Shown: positions 41,727 through 54,247 of the stretch, piece by piece
Numbering within the stretch: position 1 is the first letter of the stretch
Layout of the letters: every line of letters begins with the position of its first letter
NCBI RefSeq assembly: GCF_000298195.1
Contig: NZ_BAHC01000120.1
Span: 1 to 64,000, forward strand
Source: Gordonia rhizosphera NBRC 16068
GTDB taxonomy: Bacteria; Actinomycetota; Actinomycetes; Mycobacteriales; Mycobacteriaceae
Direction of reading: 5' to 3'
Length of the DNA: 64,000 nt
Notes under the pieces: generated by a model
The model's input: the letters and a program-made list of their open reading frames with translations, nothing else
The model's database searches: none
Told to the model about the DNA's origin: nothing
Made by a program: the position numbers and the translations under genes

Positions 41727-44111
41727 ATGAGCACGGCCACGAGGACGACGAACACGTCGCCTGACGTCCACATCGCCGACAGTCACGACCTGATCCGCGT
41801 GCACGGTGCCCGCGAGAACAATCTCAAGGACGTGAGTCTCGAGATCCCCAAACGACGGCTGACCCTGTTCACCGGGATTTCCGGATCCGGGAAGAGTTCA
41901 CTGGTCTTCAGTACGATCGCCGCCGAATCCCAGCGCATGATCAACGAGACCTACAGCACGTTCGTGCAGGGCTTCATGCCGACGCTGGCCCGTCCCGACG
42001 TCGACGTGCTCGAGGGTCTGACGACGGCGATCATCGTCGACCAGGAGCGGATGGGGGCCGACCCACGCTCGACGGTGGGCACCGCCACCGACGCGAACGC
42101 GATGTTGCGGATCCTCTTCAGCCGACTCGGTGAGCCGCACATCGGTTCGCCGCAGGCCTTCTCGTTCAACGTCGCCTCGGTCAGCGGCGCCGGCGCGGTC
42201 ACCCTGGAGAAGGGCGGACGCACCGTGAAGGAACGGCGCAGCTTTTCCATCACCGGCGGGATGTGTCCGCGGTGCGAGGGTCGTGGCTCGGTCACCGACT
42301 TCGATCTCACCGCTCTCTACGACGACAGCAAGTCGTTGAACGAGGGTGCGCTGACCATCCCCGGCTACAGCATGGACGGCTGGTACGGGCGCATCTTCTC
42401 CGGCAGCGGTTTCTTCGACATGGACCGCCCGATCCGCAAGTTCACCAAGCGTCAGCTCGACGACCTGCTCTACAAGGAGCCCACCAAGATCAAGGTCGAG
42501 GGCATCAACCTGACCTACGAAGGCGTGATCCCGAAGATCCAGAAGTCGATGCTGGCCAAGGACCGCGAGGCGATGCAGCCGCATATCCGGGCGTTCGTGG
42601 ATCGCGCGATCACCTTCACCACCTGTCCCGAGTGCGACGGCACCCGCCTCAGCGAGGGCGCCCGATCGTCGAAGGTCAAAGGCATCAGCATCGCCGATGC
42701 GTGTGCCATGCAGATCAGCGATCTCGCCGACTGGGTCGGCGAGCTCACCGATCCGTCGGTGGGACCGCTGCTGGAGTCGCTGCGGGGCACTTTGGACTCC
42801 TTCGTCGAGATCGGCCTGGGCTATCTGAGCCTGGACCGTCCGTCCGGGACGCTGTCGGGTGGTGAGGCCCAGCGCACCAAGATGATTCGTCATCTCGGGT
42901 CGTCGCTGACCGACGTGACGTACGTGTTCGACGAACCGAGTGCCGGTCTGCACCCGCACGACATCGAGCGGATGAACGCGCTGCTGCGGCGGCTGCGCGA
43001 CAAGGGCAACACCGTTCTCGTGGTGGAGCACAAACCCGAGATGATCGCCATCGCCGATCACGTGGTCGACCTCGGGCCCGGCGCCGGCGCCGACGGCGGG
43101 TCGGTCTGCTTCGAGGGCACCGTCGACGGACTGCGCGACAGCGCCACCGTCACCGGCCGTCATCTCGGCGACCGTGCCCGGTTGAAGGACTCGGTACGCG
43201 ACGCCACCGGGGCGCTCGAGGTGCGCGGGGCCGACATGCACAACCTGCGCGACGTCGACGTCGACGTCCCGCTCGGAGTGCTGACCGTGGTGACCGGTGT
43301 GGCCGGCTCCGGAAAGAGTTCACTGATCCACGGCTCCCTCGCCGGAGGCGACGGCGTCGTGGTGATCGACCAGACCGCGATCAGGGGTTCGCGGCGTAGC
43401 AATCCCGCAACCTACACCGGGCTGCTCGATCCCATCCGCAAGGCATTCGCGAAGGCCAATGGGGTGAAGCCGGCGCTGTTCAGCGCCAATTCCGAGGGTG
43501 CGTGCCCCAACTGCAAAGGTGCCGGCGTCGTCTACTCGGATCTCGCGATCATGGCCGGCGTGGCGACGGTGTGCGAGGTGTGCGACGGCAAGCGGTTCCA
43601 GGCCGACGTGCTCGACTACACCTTCGGCGGCCGCGACATCAGCGAGGTACTCGGCATGTCGGTGGCCGGCGCCGAGCGGTTCTTCGCCGACGGCGACGCG
43701 AAGATCCCTGCGGCACACAAGATTCTGCTCCGACTGCGCGATGTCGGCCTCGGCTATCTGACCATCGGCCAGCCCCTCACCACCCTGTCCGGCGGTGAAC
43801 GGCAGCGGCTCAAGCTGGCCGCGCAGATGGGGGAGAAGGGCGAGGTCTACATCCTCGACGAGCCGACGACCGGCCTGCATCTCGCCGACGTCGACCAATT
43901 GCTCGAATTGCTGGACCGGCTCGTCGATTCGGGCAAGTCGGTGATCGTCATCGAACATCATCAGGCCGTGATGGCCCACGCGGACTGGATCATCGACCTG
44001 GGCCCGGGTGCCGGCCACGACGGCGGGACGATCGTCTTCGAGGGCACGCCCACCGATCTCGTCGCCGCCGAAACCCTGACGGGCAAGCATCTTTCGGCCT
44101 ACGTCGGGTGA
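41727..44111 (+). CDS. UvrA-like ABC ATPase (short, UvrA2/DrrC class)
   Basis: The 794-aa protein has two ABC halves: Walker A GISGSGKSSL then LSGGEAQRTK, and GVAGSGKSSL then LSGGERQRLKL, with zinc-binding CPRCEGRGS, CPECDGTRLS and CPNCKGAG. It is about 150 residues shorter than canonical UvrA (about 950), consistent with loss of most of the UvrB-binding region. This class includes proteins linked to resistance to DNA-binding drugs (for example DrrC). The ATG at 41727 follows GGAG. With the AraC and VOC genes it may form a drug or DNA-damage response unit. A GC-rich hairpin follows at 44144. Confidence 0.9.
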   Translation: MSTATRTTNTSPDVHIADSHDLIRVHGARENNLKDVSLEIPKRRLTLFTGISGSGKSSLVFSTIAAESQRMINETYSTFVQGFMPTLARPDVDVLEGLTTAIIVDQERMGADPRSTVGTATDANAMLRILFSRLGEPHIGSPQAFSFNVASVSGAGAVTLEKGGRTVKERRSFSITGGMCPRCEGRGSVTDFDLTALYDDSKSLNEGALTIPGYSMDGWYGRIFSGSGFFDMDRPIRKFTKRQLDDLLYKEPTKIKVEGINLTYEGVIPKIQKSMLAKDREAMQPHIRAFVDRAITFTTCPECDGTRLSEGARSSKVKGISIADACAMQISDLADWVGELTDPSVGPLLESLRGTLDSFVEIGLGYLSLDRPSGTLSGGEAQRTKMIRHLGSSLTDVTYVFDEPSAGLHPHDIERMNALLRRLRDKGNTVLVVEHKPEMIAIADHVVDLGPGAGADGGSVCFEGTVDGLRDSATVTGRHLGDRARLKDSVRDATGALEVRGADMHNLRDVDVDVPLGVLTVVTGVAGSGKSSLIHGSLAGGDGVVVIDQTAIRGSRRSNPATYTGLLDPIRKAFAKANGVKPALFSANSEGACPNCKGAGVVYSDLAIMAGVATVCEVCDGKRFQADVLDYTFGGRDISEVLGMSVAGAERFFADGDAKIPAAHKILLRLRDVGLGYLTIGQPLTTLSGGERQRLKLAAQMGEKGEVYILDEPTTGLHLADVDQLLELLDRLVDSGKSVIVIEHHQAVMAHADWIIDLGPGAGHDGGTIVFEGTPTDLVAAETLTGKHLSAYVG

Positions 44112-44143
44112 ACCGGGTCAGTTCTGACGTGTAGAGCGCCCGC

Positions 44144-44189
44144 CACCCGGTGTGCCCGCCGGGTCCGATCCCGGCGGGCACACGGGGTG
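44144..44189 (+). terminator. Terminator hairpin after the UvrA-like gene
   Basis: GTGTGCCCGCCGGG, loop TCCGAT and CCCGGCGGGCACAC form a perfect 14-bp stem. After one G-G mismatch, CACCC and GGGTG extend it by five more pairs. It lies 32 nt after the UvrA-like stop codon. The rest of the 278-bp gap up to 44390 shows nothing else I can name. Confidence 0.8.
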
Positions 44190-44389
44190 CGCTGCTGTTT
44201 CACACTATGGAGTTCTCAAGGAACGTGCGTCCGGGAAGTTCCCGGGTGGTCTGGGTTGGTCCGGTCGTGCTGCTCGACGGTGCTTGCTGTGCTGCTGGTC
44301 CGGGCTTCTCGGCCAGTCCGGCCTGCCGGTCGGTCGTTCTTTCGTGCTCGGTCGTGTTCGGGGTCGGGCGTTGGGTCAGGCCCGCTCGG

Positions 44390-45634
44390 TCAGGCGGCGA
44401 CGCCGTCGAGGTGCATCGTTCGCCGGTTGTAGGCGGGTATCGGGGTGCGGTTCGGGTCCTGCTCGACGGGTGGCAGTAGCCAGGGATGCCGGTCGGCGCC
44501 CATGATGATGTCCCAGCCGGAGGCATGGATTTGGGCGTGACACGAGGTGCAGAGTAGGCAGCCGTTGTCCAGGTCGGTGGGACCCCCGTCAGCCCAATGG
44601 TGGATGTGGTGGCACTGTGTATATCCTGCTGCCGCACCGCATTTGACACAGCACTGGTCGCGGACGATCAACGCCCTGCGTTGATGGTGGGTGAACAGGC
44701 GCTGCGGGTGTCCCATGTCCAACGGCACCTTCTCGCCGTCGACGATGATCGCGGTCACCGTCGCGTCACAGGACAGCGTTTTCGCCAGGGTCTGCGAGAT
44801 CGGGCCCAGCCACTGCAGGGCGGCGGCATCGGGGGTGTCGGCCGGGACGGTCAGATTGAGGTGCGTTTTCGGGGCCGCCACCAGATCGGTGACCCCCGAG
44901 TTGGCGGCGTGGGCGGCCGCGTCGAGGATCATCTCCAACGCATCCGCGCGGCGCTGCCCCGCGCTGCGGGCATCCTCGGACCCGTCGGGTTCGGGACGTT
45001 TACCGGACAGGGACTCGATCGCCGACACCAGTTTCTCCCCGATCACGATGTCCAGGTTCGCCTGTACCTCCAACCGGCCGTCATCGGTGGGCGTGGTGGA
45101 CCACTCGTTGATCGTCCGGTCCTCACCGGCCGGCACACCACCCTGCTCGTCGGCGATCTGGTTGCCGAGCTTGCGGGCGGTGTCGAGCACCTCGCGCGGG
45201 GTGGCCCCGGCAAACGCCTGGGCGAGCAGGGTGAGCTGGTGCTCGATGCGTGACACCTCGCTCAACGGTTCCGGCGACCGCTTCTCGATGTGCCTCATGC
45301 CGCGGACCAGGGCGTCGACGTGTTCACCAGAGAAAACCCCGTCCCCGCTGTAGGCGGCGACCCGTTCCAGGGTGGTCAACGCGGCGGCGATCCGTAGCCA
45401 CCGATCCGCCACCGTGGGTGCGGCACCCATCTCGATCAACAACGCCCGGGTTTTGCCGCCGGTCTGACGGGCCACCCCCAACCGGTCCAGCGCCCCGGCG
45501 TGCACGGCGAGTTGATGGTCGACCACATTCCGCAGGCCCATCAGGAGCTTGGTGGTGTCGAACACCTCACGGCCGGTGGCGTCGGAGGTGATGGTCAGGT
45601 CACGGACGGTGGGGAGCAGGGTGTCGATCGGCAT
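44390..45634 (-). CDS. DUF222 / HNH endonuclease domain protein (13E12 repeat type)
   Basis: The 414-aa protein has an N-terminal DUF222 helical region (LMGLRNVVDHQLAVHAGALD to about residue 270) and a C-terminal HNH nuclease motif CCVKCGAAAG, then QCHHIHHWADGGPTDLDNG and CLLCTSCHAQIH, with the zinc Cys pairs. This is the 13E12-type family found in many copies in mycobacteria. The ATG at 45634 is preferred over GTG at 45667 because a perfect SOS box at 45648-45663 lies between them, and the transcript would start after it. Damage-induced expression is expected. The DNA target is unknown. Confidence 0.93.
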   Translation of the reverse strand: MPIDTLLPTVRDLTITSDATGREVFDTTKLLMGLRNVVDHQLAVHAGALDRLGVARQTGGKTRALLIEMGAAPTVADRWLRIAAALTTLERVAAYSGDGVFSGEHVDALVRGMRHIEKRSPEPLSEVSRIEHQLTLLAQAFAGATPREVLDTARKLGNQIADEQGGVPAGEDRTINEWSTTPTDDGRLEVQANLDIVIGEKLVSAIESLSGKRPEPDGSEDARSAGQRRADALEMILDAAAHAANSGVTDLVAAPKTHLNLTVPADTPDAAALQWLGPISQTLAKTLSCDATVTAIIVDGEKVPLDMGHPQRLFTHHQRRALIVRDQCCVKCGAAAGYTQCHHIHHWADGGPTDLDNGCLLCTSCHAQIHASGWDIIMGADRHPWLLPPVEQDPNRTPIPAYNRRTMHLDGVAA

Positions 45635-45647
45635 GACCCCATCGTAG

Positions 45648-45663
45648 TCGAACACCTGTTCGA
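45648..45663 (-). promoter_or_regulatory. LexA/SOS box of the DUF222-HNH gene
   Basis: TCGAACACCTGTTCGA matches the mycobacterial LexA operator TCGAAC-N4-GTTCGA exactly. It ends 14 bp upstream of the HNH protein ATG. LexA boxes are known in front of 13E12 family genes in M. tuberculosis. Confidence 0.92.
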
Positions 45664-45822
45664 ACACAAGGCCTTGGATGAGCTATATCGACTGTGCTGC
45701 AAGGGTTTTAACCACGATCGGACCGGCTCAGACAGTCACCATACCGTGGGGCTACGACAGCTATTCTGCGTCGCATGAGGCGATGCCGCGAGGATGCTCT
45801 CGGTGCGGCGTCGAGGGCGGGG

Positions 45823-46164
45823 TCAGACGGCATCCGGACGCCGATCGACCTGTCCATGCCTGGAGTCGGTGCCATCATCGGCGTCCGGATGCCGGGCGAG
45901 TTCGGGGACAACCCCCAAATCATCGTCGGTGGCCGCGTACACTGCCGCGGCGCCGGCAGCCGCCTCGGCCATCGCCTCGGCACGGCGGGCCAGACGTGCG
46001 AGATCGGTGCCCCAGGCCACCGCGAAGTCGGCGACAGCGGCCGACACCGCCGGCGCCCAGTCCCCGCTGTGGTCGGCGGCGCGTCGGCTCGCGGCATCGA
46101 GATCTTCGGCGGTCTGCCGCCAACCCTGGGCGATGCGTCGCACCACCGGCGGGTCGATGTCCAT
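45823..46164 (-). CDS. Small helical WXG/ESX-like protein
   Basis: The 113-aa protein is mainly two amphipathic helices (VVRRIAQGWRQTAEDLDAASRR and FAVAWGTDLARLARRAEAMAEAA) joined by a WAPAVSAAV turn, with an acidic, disordered tail. This shape is seen in WXG100/ESX-type secretion substrates. GAGGAG at 7 nt supports the ATG at 46164. It is encoded 104 bp after a DUF1023 protein whose N-terminus is a similar WXG-like hairpin. Secretion by a type VII system is inferred only. Confidence 0.65.
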   Translation of the reverse strand: MDIDPPVVRRIAQGWRQTAEDLDAASRRAADHSGDWAPAVSAAVADFAVAWGTDLARLARRAEAMAEAAAGAAAVYAATDDDLGVVPELARHPDADDGTDSRHGQVDRRPDAV

Positions 46165-46268
46165 GTGCAGGCTCCTCGTCGGGTCGGCCGTGGTCTCGGA
46201 ACCAGTGATCTCGGGACACAGGGGTCTCGGGAAGCAGTTGGGTCTCGGGCCGTCGGTGGTGCGACCTG

Positions 46269-48077
46269 TCAGTCGTCGCGCCGACGGGCCGGGTCCAGGC
46301 CCGTGAGCACGTCGAAAGCGCTCTTGCGGTTCTCGTGGGTGATCTCGTCGCCCCGCCCGACGACGATCTTCGCGAGATTGTCGAGGGACTCCGTACCGGG
46401 CTTGAAGTAGGCGGTGTGCGAACCGAACGGCCCGGACGAGCCGAACTCGGCACGGAACCGTTCGCCGCCGAAATGGGTCGCCGCCGGATCGGCACCCAGC
46501 CCGCCGACACCGGTCCACGGACGCCCGTCGAGACCACCGAGTTTGGCGACCGGGTCATCCGATGCCGCACCGACATAGACGTGCTCGGGCCCGATACCGA
46601 ACTCGGCGGCACTCGCGGCGCCGCCGGCCCCCGGCGCGCCGAGCAGTGTCACCGAGTCCACCTCCTCGGCCAGACGGCCGCTGTCACCGGCCCACCCGAG
46701 GGTCGTCGCGCCATAGCTGTGCCCGATCACGTGCAGGTCGAGATGATCGCTCTCCCCGGTGCCCTGGCCGGTCCCGGATGCCGCGCGCGCCGCCGCGAAG
46801 CCCTCGAGGTCGTCGGCGAGGTATGCGCCGCCGTCGCGGGCGGCTCCCGCAGCGGTGACCGCTCCCAGGTCGGCGCCGCTGGGAGCGTCATAGCCGATCC
46901 AGGCCACGGCGGCCAGGTCGCGATGCGCGCCGTCGGCCGCCCGGAACAACGTTGCCGCGGTCCCCGCGGCGTCGGCGCTCCCGGAGATGTCGGTGGTCAT
47001 GCCGGGCACGTTCCAGGCCACGTGCCGGGCCCGGTCGAGATCGCCGATCGCGATGACGCTCTTGCCGTCCCCGCCGAAGGCCGCGGGGTCATAGCCGTAG
47101 AGCTGCACGGTGACACCGGGCGCGTCCCGCGTCGCGCGGTGCAGGGCATCCTGCACCGACGTCGCGTTTCGCCATCGCTGCATGGCCGCTCGCCGCAGGG
47201 CGGGCTCGCCGGTGGAGTCCAGGATCGCCCGCGACTCGGCGAGATCCCGGCGCAATACCCGCCGGTTCGCGTCGTCGCGGACCCGGGCGGGCAACCCCGG
47301 TCCGTTGCCGAGCCGTTCGGGAAAGTCCCGCATCATCGCCGACTGTTGTGAGGCCGTCAGGCCCGCCCACCAGCGGGCACGTTCGGCGGGGGAGCGCTCC
47401 TGCTGGTCCTCGCCGCCGTGGTGCGGGCCGATCGTGGCGGGCCCGGTGCGCACCGGTGTGGCCACCGCGTCGCCTGACCGTGGCGGCGACTCCCCGGTGC
47501 GATCGACACCGCCGTAGCGGTCCAGCGCGGTGACGAGCGCATTCTCGTTGGCCGCGGCCGCTTTCCGCAGCCGCAGGTTGTCGGCCGTGTACTCGGCGAC
47601 CAGCGCCGCCAGTTCGTCGGCTCGGTCGCGCCACGTCGCGAGTCGGCCGTCCGGCAGCGCGCCCGGCGCGAGGTCGGCCATTTCCCGTTCGAGATCGGTG
47701 ACCGCCCGATCGAGTCCGACACGCCGGTCCGACAGTTCGCGCTGCGAACTCTGCAGCCCGGCCAGCCGATCGGCGTAGGCGGCGAAAGCCCGCGCGGCCT
47801 TCACCAACCCGAGGCGGGCGGTGGCGTCACGCGCGATGACCCCGGCGGTGGCAGTGAGGTAGGCCGCCGCCGCCCCACCCGACCAGATGGCGCCGTGCTC
47901 GCCGATCGCCGAGGTCGCCGTGCCGGTCAGAAAATCCTGCTGATCCGCCACGACTGACGCCGCGCCGACGAGACCGCCGATCACCCTCTCGACATCCTCG
48001 GTGTTCCCGTGCACCGGTGCCGTCGGCTCCGGGTGCGTCGGGACGTCGAACGGCAAGGTCATCGCCGGCAGGGTCAT
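46269..48077 (-). CDS. DUF1023 alpha/beta-hydrolase with N-terminal WXG-like helical domain
   Basis: The 602-aa protein has an N-terminal helical domain (residues 1 to about 180; VIGGLVGAASVVADQQDFLT, WSGGAAAAYLTATAGVIARD) like that of type VII secretion substrates, then a linker and a DUF1023 hydrolase domain with the nucleophile Ser in LHVIGHSYGATTLGW. The GAGGAGG at proper spacing supports the ATG at 48077. Proteins with WXG-like and DUF1023 parts are common in mycobacteria and some are exported lipases or esterases. Substrate unknown. It is followed by the small helical protein gene. Confidence 0.88.
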   Translation of the reverse strand: MTLPAMTLPFDVPTHPEPTAPVHGNTEDVERVIGGLVGAASVVADQQDFLTGTATSAIGEHGAIWSGGAAAAYLTATAGVIARDATARLGLVKAARAFAAYADRLAGLQSSQRELSDRRVGLDRAVTDLEREMADLAPGALPDGRLATWRDRADELAALVAEYTADNLRLRKAAAANENALVTALDRYGGVDRTGESPPRSGDAVATPVRTGPATIGPHHGGEDQQERSPAERARWWAGLTASQQSAMMRDFPERLGNGPGLPARVRDDANRRVLRRDLAESRAILDSTGEPALRRAAMQRWRNATSVQDALHRATRDAPGVTVQLYGYDPAAFGGDGKSVIAIGDLDRARHVAWNVPGMTTDISGSADAAGTAATLFRAADGAHRDLAAVAWIGYDAPSGADLGAVTAAGAARDGGAYLADDLEGFAAARAASGTGQGTGESDHLDLHVIGHSYGATTLGWAGDSGRLAEEVDSVTLLGAPGAGGAASAAEFGIGPEHVYVGAASDDPVAKLGGLDGRPWTGVGGLGADPAATHFGGERFRAEFGSSGPFGSHTAYFKPGTESLDNLAKIVVGRGDEITHENRKSAFDVLTGLDPARRRDD

Positions 48078-48277
48078 CGGGCCTCCTCGATGTCCGGATC
48101 TGTTCGTCGGTTAGATGTACGCCGTGCCGCGACAGTTCCATCGAAATCCGCGGTCGGATTACTGGTCTTCTCGCGGCGCGGCGACGTACACTCGCCAATG
48201 AGACAAGATTCATCATTCGTTCCAACGATGCCGATCGGTCTCGGGGCAGTGGAGATCCGGATGTGGGGAGTGCACCA

Positions 48278-49741
48278 ATGCAGATGCAGACCGAGGCGCT
48301 GAGGCAGAGCGCGACGAAGACCTTCCAGAAGGTGCTGGGCGCAGCGTCGAGCGCATATCCGTCGAAGGTACGACCGCTGGCCGAACCTCCAGCCGGGTCT
48401 GGGCTGAAACCGGTGATGGGGGATCAGGGCTTGCCGTACCTCGGCCACGGACTGGAGTCCCTCGCCGACCGCGGCTCACTGAAGATGGCGATGGATCGGT
48501 ATGTACGCTTCGGCCCGGTCTTCTGGTCCGGCTCGGTGGGGATGCCGATCGTGACGCTCATCGGTCCCGAGGCGCTCGAGACCGCGTGGATGAACCGGGA
48601 CAAGGCATTCTCCAGCGAGAAGGGGTGGGAGCCGATCATCGGCCCGTTCTTCCACCGCGGGGTCATGCTGCTCGATTTCGAAGAACACATGCAGCATCGC
48701 CGCATCCTGCAGCAGGCATTCATGCGTCCGCGGCTGCTCGCTTACCTCGACCTCATGACCCCGCTCATCAGCCGGACCCTGTCGGAATGGAAAGTCGGAG
48801 AGGGCTTTCCGATGTACACCCAGACCAAGGACATGCTGCTGAAGCTCGCCAGCGAGGTGTTTGTCGGTGTCACGCTCGGTGCGGAGGCCGACCGACTCGA
48901 GGAGGCCTTCGAGGCCGCGGTCCGTGGCGGGCAGGGCCTCATCCGGGCCGATGTCGGGTTCGGGACCTGGTCACGGGGCCTGCGCGGTCGGGAACTACTG
49001 CAGGACTACTTCCGGTCCGAGATCCCGGCCCGTCGGGCCGGCGACGGCGACGACCTGTTCAGCGTCCTGTGCCGCAGCGAGAGCGAGGACGGGTTGATGT
49101 TCAGCGACGAGGACATCGTCAACCACATGATCTTCGCGATGATGGCCGCCCACGACACCAGCACCATCGCGTTGTCGATGATGACGCACTTCCTGGGCCG
49201 GTATCCGCAATGGCAGGAGCGACTGCGTGTGGAGTCACTCGCGCTCGGGAAACAGACCCTCGACTACGACGACCTCGACGCACTGCCGAGCCTCGACCTC
49301 GCGTTCAAGGAGACGCTGCGCTACAACTCGCCGGTCGGAATGCTATTCCGGCGCACGGTGAAGGACACCGAGGTCATGGGGTACTACATCCCGAAGGGCA
49401 CCGAGGTGGTGCTGCATCCCTGGGCCACGATGCACCGCCCCGAGTGGTGGCCGAACCCGGAGGTCTGGGATCCGGAGCGGTTCTCGCCGGAGCGTCGCGA
49501 GGACAAGGTGCACCGGTTCGCGTGGGCGCCTTTCGGCGGCGGCGCCCACAAGTGCATCGGCCTCTATTTCGGTGGCATGGAGGTGAAGTCGATCATGCAT
49601 CAGCTGCTGCTGAGGTTCGAGTGGTCGGTACCGGAGGACTATCACCTCCAGCTCACCTACGGTACCGGACCCCAGCCGGCCGATGGGCTGCCGATCGACA
49701 TGCGCCGCCGGGCCGTGAAGCCGCTGTCGACGTCCGTGTGA
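48278..49741 (+). CDS. Cytochrome P450
   Basis: The 487-aa protein has the full P450 signature: I-helix oxygen motif AAHDTST, ExxR in FKETLRYNSP, PERF-type DPERFSPERR and the heme loop FGGGAHKCIG with ligand Cys426. It is longer than most soluble bacterial P450s (about 400 aa) because of a roughly 60-residue N-terminal extension without a clear membrane helix. The ATG at 48278 follows GGGGAG. Expected to be soluble or peripheral and to need ferredoxin partners not encoded nearby. Substrate unknown; the neighbouring MaoC pair hints at lipid or steroid metabolism but is not proof. Confidence 0.93.
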   Translation: MQMQTEALRQSATKTFQKVLGAASSAYPSKVRPLAEPPAGSGLKPVMGDQGLPYLGHGLESLADRGSLKMAMDRYVRFGPVFWSGSVGMPIVTLIGPEALETAWMNRDKAFSSEKGWEPIIGPFFHRGVMLLDFEEHMQHRRILQQAFMRPRLLAYLDLMTPLISRTLSEWKVGEGFPMYTQTKDMLLKLASEVFVGVTLGAEADRLEEAFEAAVRGGQGLIRADVGFGTWSRGLRGRELLQDYFRSEIPARRAGDGDDLFSVLCRSESEDGLMFSDEDIVNHMIFAMMAAHDTSTIALSMMTHFLGRYPQWQERLRVESLALGKQTLDYDDLDALPSLDLAFKETLRYNSPVGMLFRRTVKDTEVMGYYIPKGTEVVLHPWATMHRPEWWPNPEVWDPERFSPERREDKVHRFAWAPFGGGAHKCIGLYFGGMEVKSIMHQLLLRFEWSVPEDYHLQLTYGTGPQPADGLPIDMRRRAVKPLSTSV

Positions 49742-49884
49742 GCCGCGCGCTCACGGCTGTCCCGGTGCGAGCGCTCGGGGAACTTGGGGTGGTCGGTCGT
49801 GGCGGCCGCGGCAGTGAGCCGACGAGGCGATAAGCGTCCAGCCGAATGACAGGCGACGGTGCCGCGGATTCGCTAACGTAAGTC

Positions 49885-50280
49885 ATGGCAAAAGACCTGG
49901 TGGAGGGCATGACCTTCACCGCCTCCGACCCGGTTGTGGTTGACGGCGACCTCGTCGGTGCGTTCGGGGCGGTTCTCGGGGCGACGAGCGACGCCTTCAC
50001 GATCCCCGTCATCGCCCGGGTCGCGACCCTGCTGGTCCGCGTCGCCATGGACGCCGACGTCCTCCCGCACGACGGTGTCATGCATACCGCGGAGTCGCTC
50101 CGGATCCGGCGCGATCCGCGCACCGGTGACGTGCTGCGCGGCCTGCTGACGGTGGAGACGATCCATCATCGAGCCGGGGCCACCCAGCTGCAGCTGCGCA
50201 GTGACATCCTTGCCGACGGCGAGGACAGTCCAATCGCGGTCACCACATCGACGTTGATCTTCCGAAACCCCGGGGAGTAA
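49885..50280 (+). CDS. MaoC-like hydratase, partner subunit
   Basis: The 131-aa protein looks like a hot-dog-fold half of a heteromeric dehydratase (FAS1/MaoC N-type): MAKDLVEGMTFTASDPVVVD, HDGVMHTAESLRIRRDPRTG and RAGATQLQLRSDILADGE. No catalytic Asp-His pair of its own is seen, so it is likely the inactive partner of the next protein. A TAACGT hexamer (49874-49879) lies 5 nt before the ATG, suggesting a leaderless transcript. The next gene starts 3 nt after its stop. Confidence 0.75.
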   Translation: MAKDLVEGMTFTASDPVVVDGDLVGAFGAVLGATSDAFTIPVIARVATLLVRVAMDADVLPHDGVMHTAESLRIRRDPRTGDVLRGLLTVETIHHRAGATQLQLRSDILADGEDSPIAVTTSTLIFRNPGE

Positions 50281-50283
50281 ACG

Positions 50284-50715
50284 ATGCCATCCGCCGAGAC
50301 CGAGGTTCGCGTTTCCGAACCGGCACAACTGATCTGGGATGTCGTAGAGGAGATCTCCCGCGACCGCGTCAAGCGGTACGCGCAGGCGTCCGGTGACCGC
50401 AACACGATCCACATCGACCCGAACGCGGCGCATGAGGCGGGACTCGCCGATCCGGTCGCCCACGGGATCCTCATCCTCGCCCTCATCCTGCGTCATGCCG
50501 ACGAATGGACGCGCCGCAACGGCGCACGCATCACCGGATGCGACACCCGGTTCATTCGACCCGTCTACGTCGGCGACGTCGCGACCCTGCTGCACCTCAC
50601 CGGACGCTGCGCCGCACCGGGACAGCTGACGGCCACCGCGACGGTCCTCGATCCCGACGGAGCCGCCGAGTCGACGGTGATGCGGCCCATCCGGATCCGC
50701 TACGAGGCGGTCTGA
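50284..50715 (+). CDS. MaoC-family (R)-specific enoyl hydratase
   Basis: The 143-aa protein has the hydratase-2 motif YAQASGDRNTIHIDPNAA followed by ADPVAHGILIL, with catalytic Asp and His in place. It would hydrate or dehydrate (R)-3-hydroxyacyl thioesters together with the upstream subunit, like the HadA/HadB or ChsH pairs. It starts 3 nt after the upstream stop. Which pathway it serves is unknown. Confidence 0.87.
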   Translation: MPSAETEVRVSEPAQLIWDVVEEISRDRVKRYAQASGDRNTIHIDPNAAHEAGLADPVAHGILILALILRHADEWTRRNGARITGCDTRFIRPVYVGDVATLLHLTGRCAAPGQLTATATVLDPDGAAESTVMRPIRIRYEAV

Positions 50716-50740
50716 CCGCGGCCCTCCGGTGGCCGGGTGT

Positions 50741-54227
<3,487 letters not shown>

Positions 54228-54247
<20 letters not shown>

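Noticed and set aside
41727-44111. Canonical excinuclease UvrA
   Set aside because: It is about 150 residues too short and lies in an AraC-VOC context; the class II UvrA-like call fits better.
45775-46410. Forward 211-codon frame beside the HNH gene
   Set aside because: It is antisense to the small WXG-like gene, which has a good ribosome site and helical pattern, and it lacks any motif.
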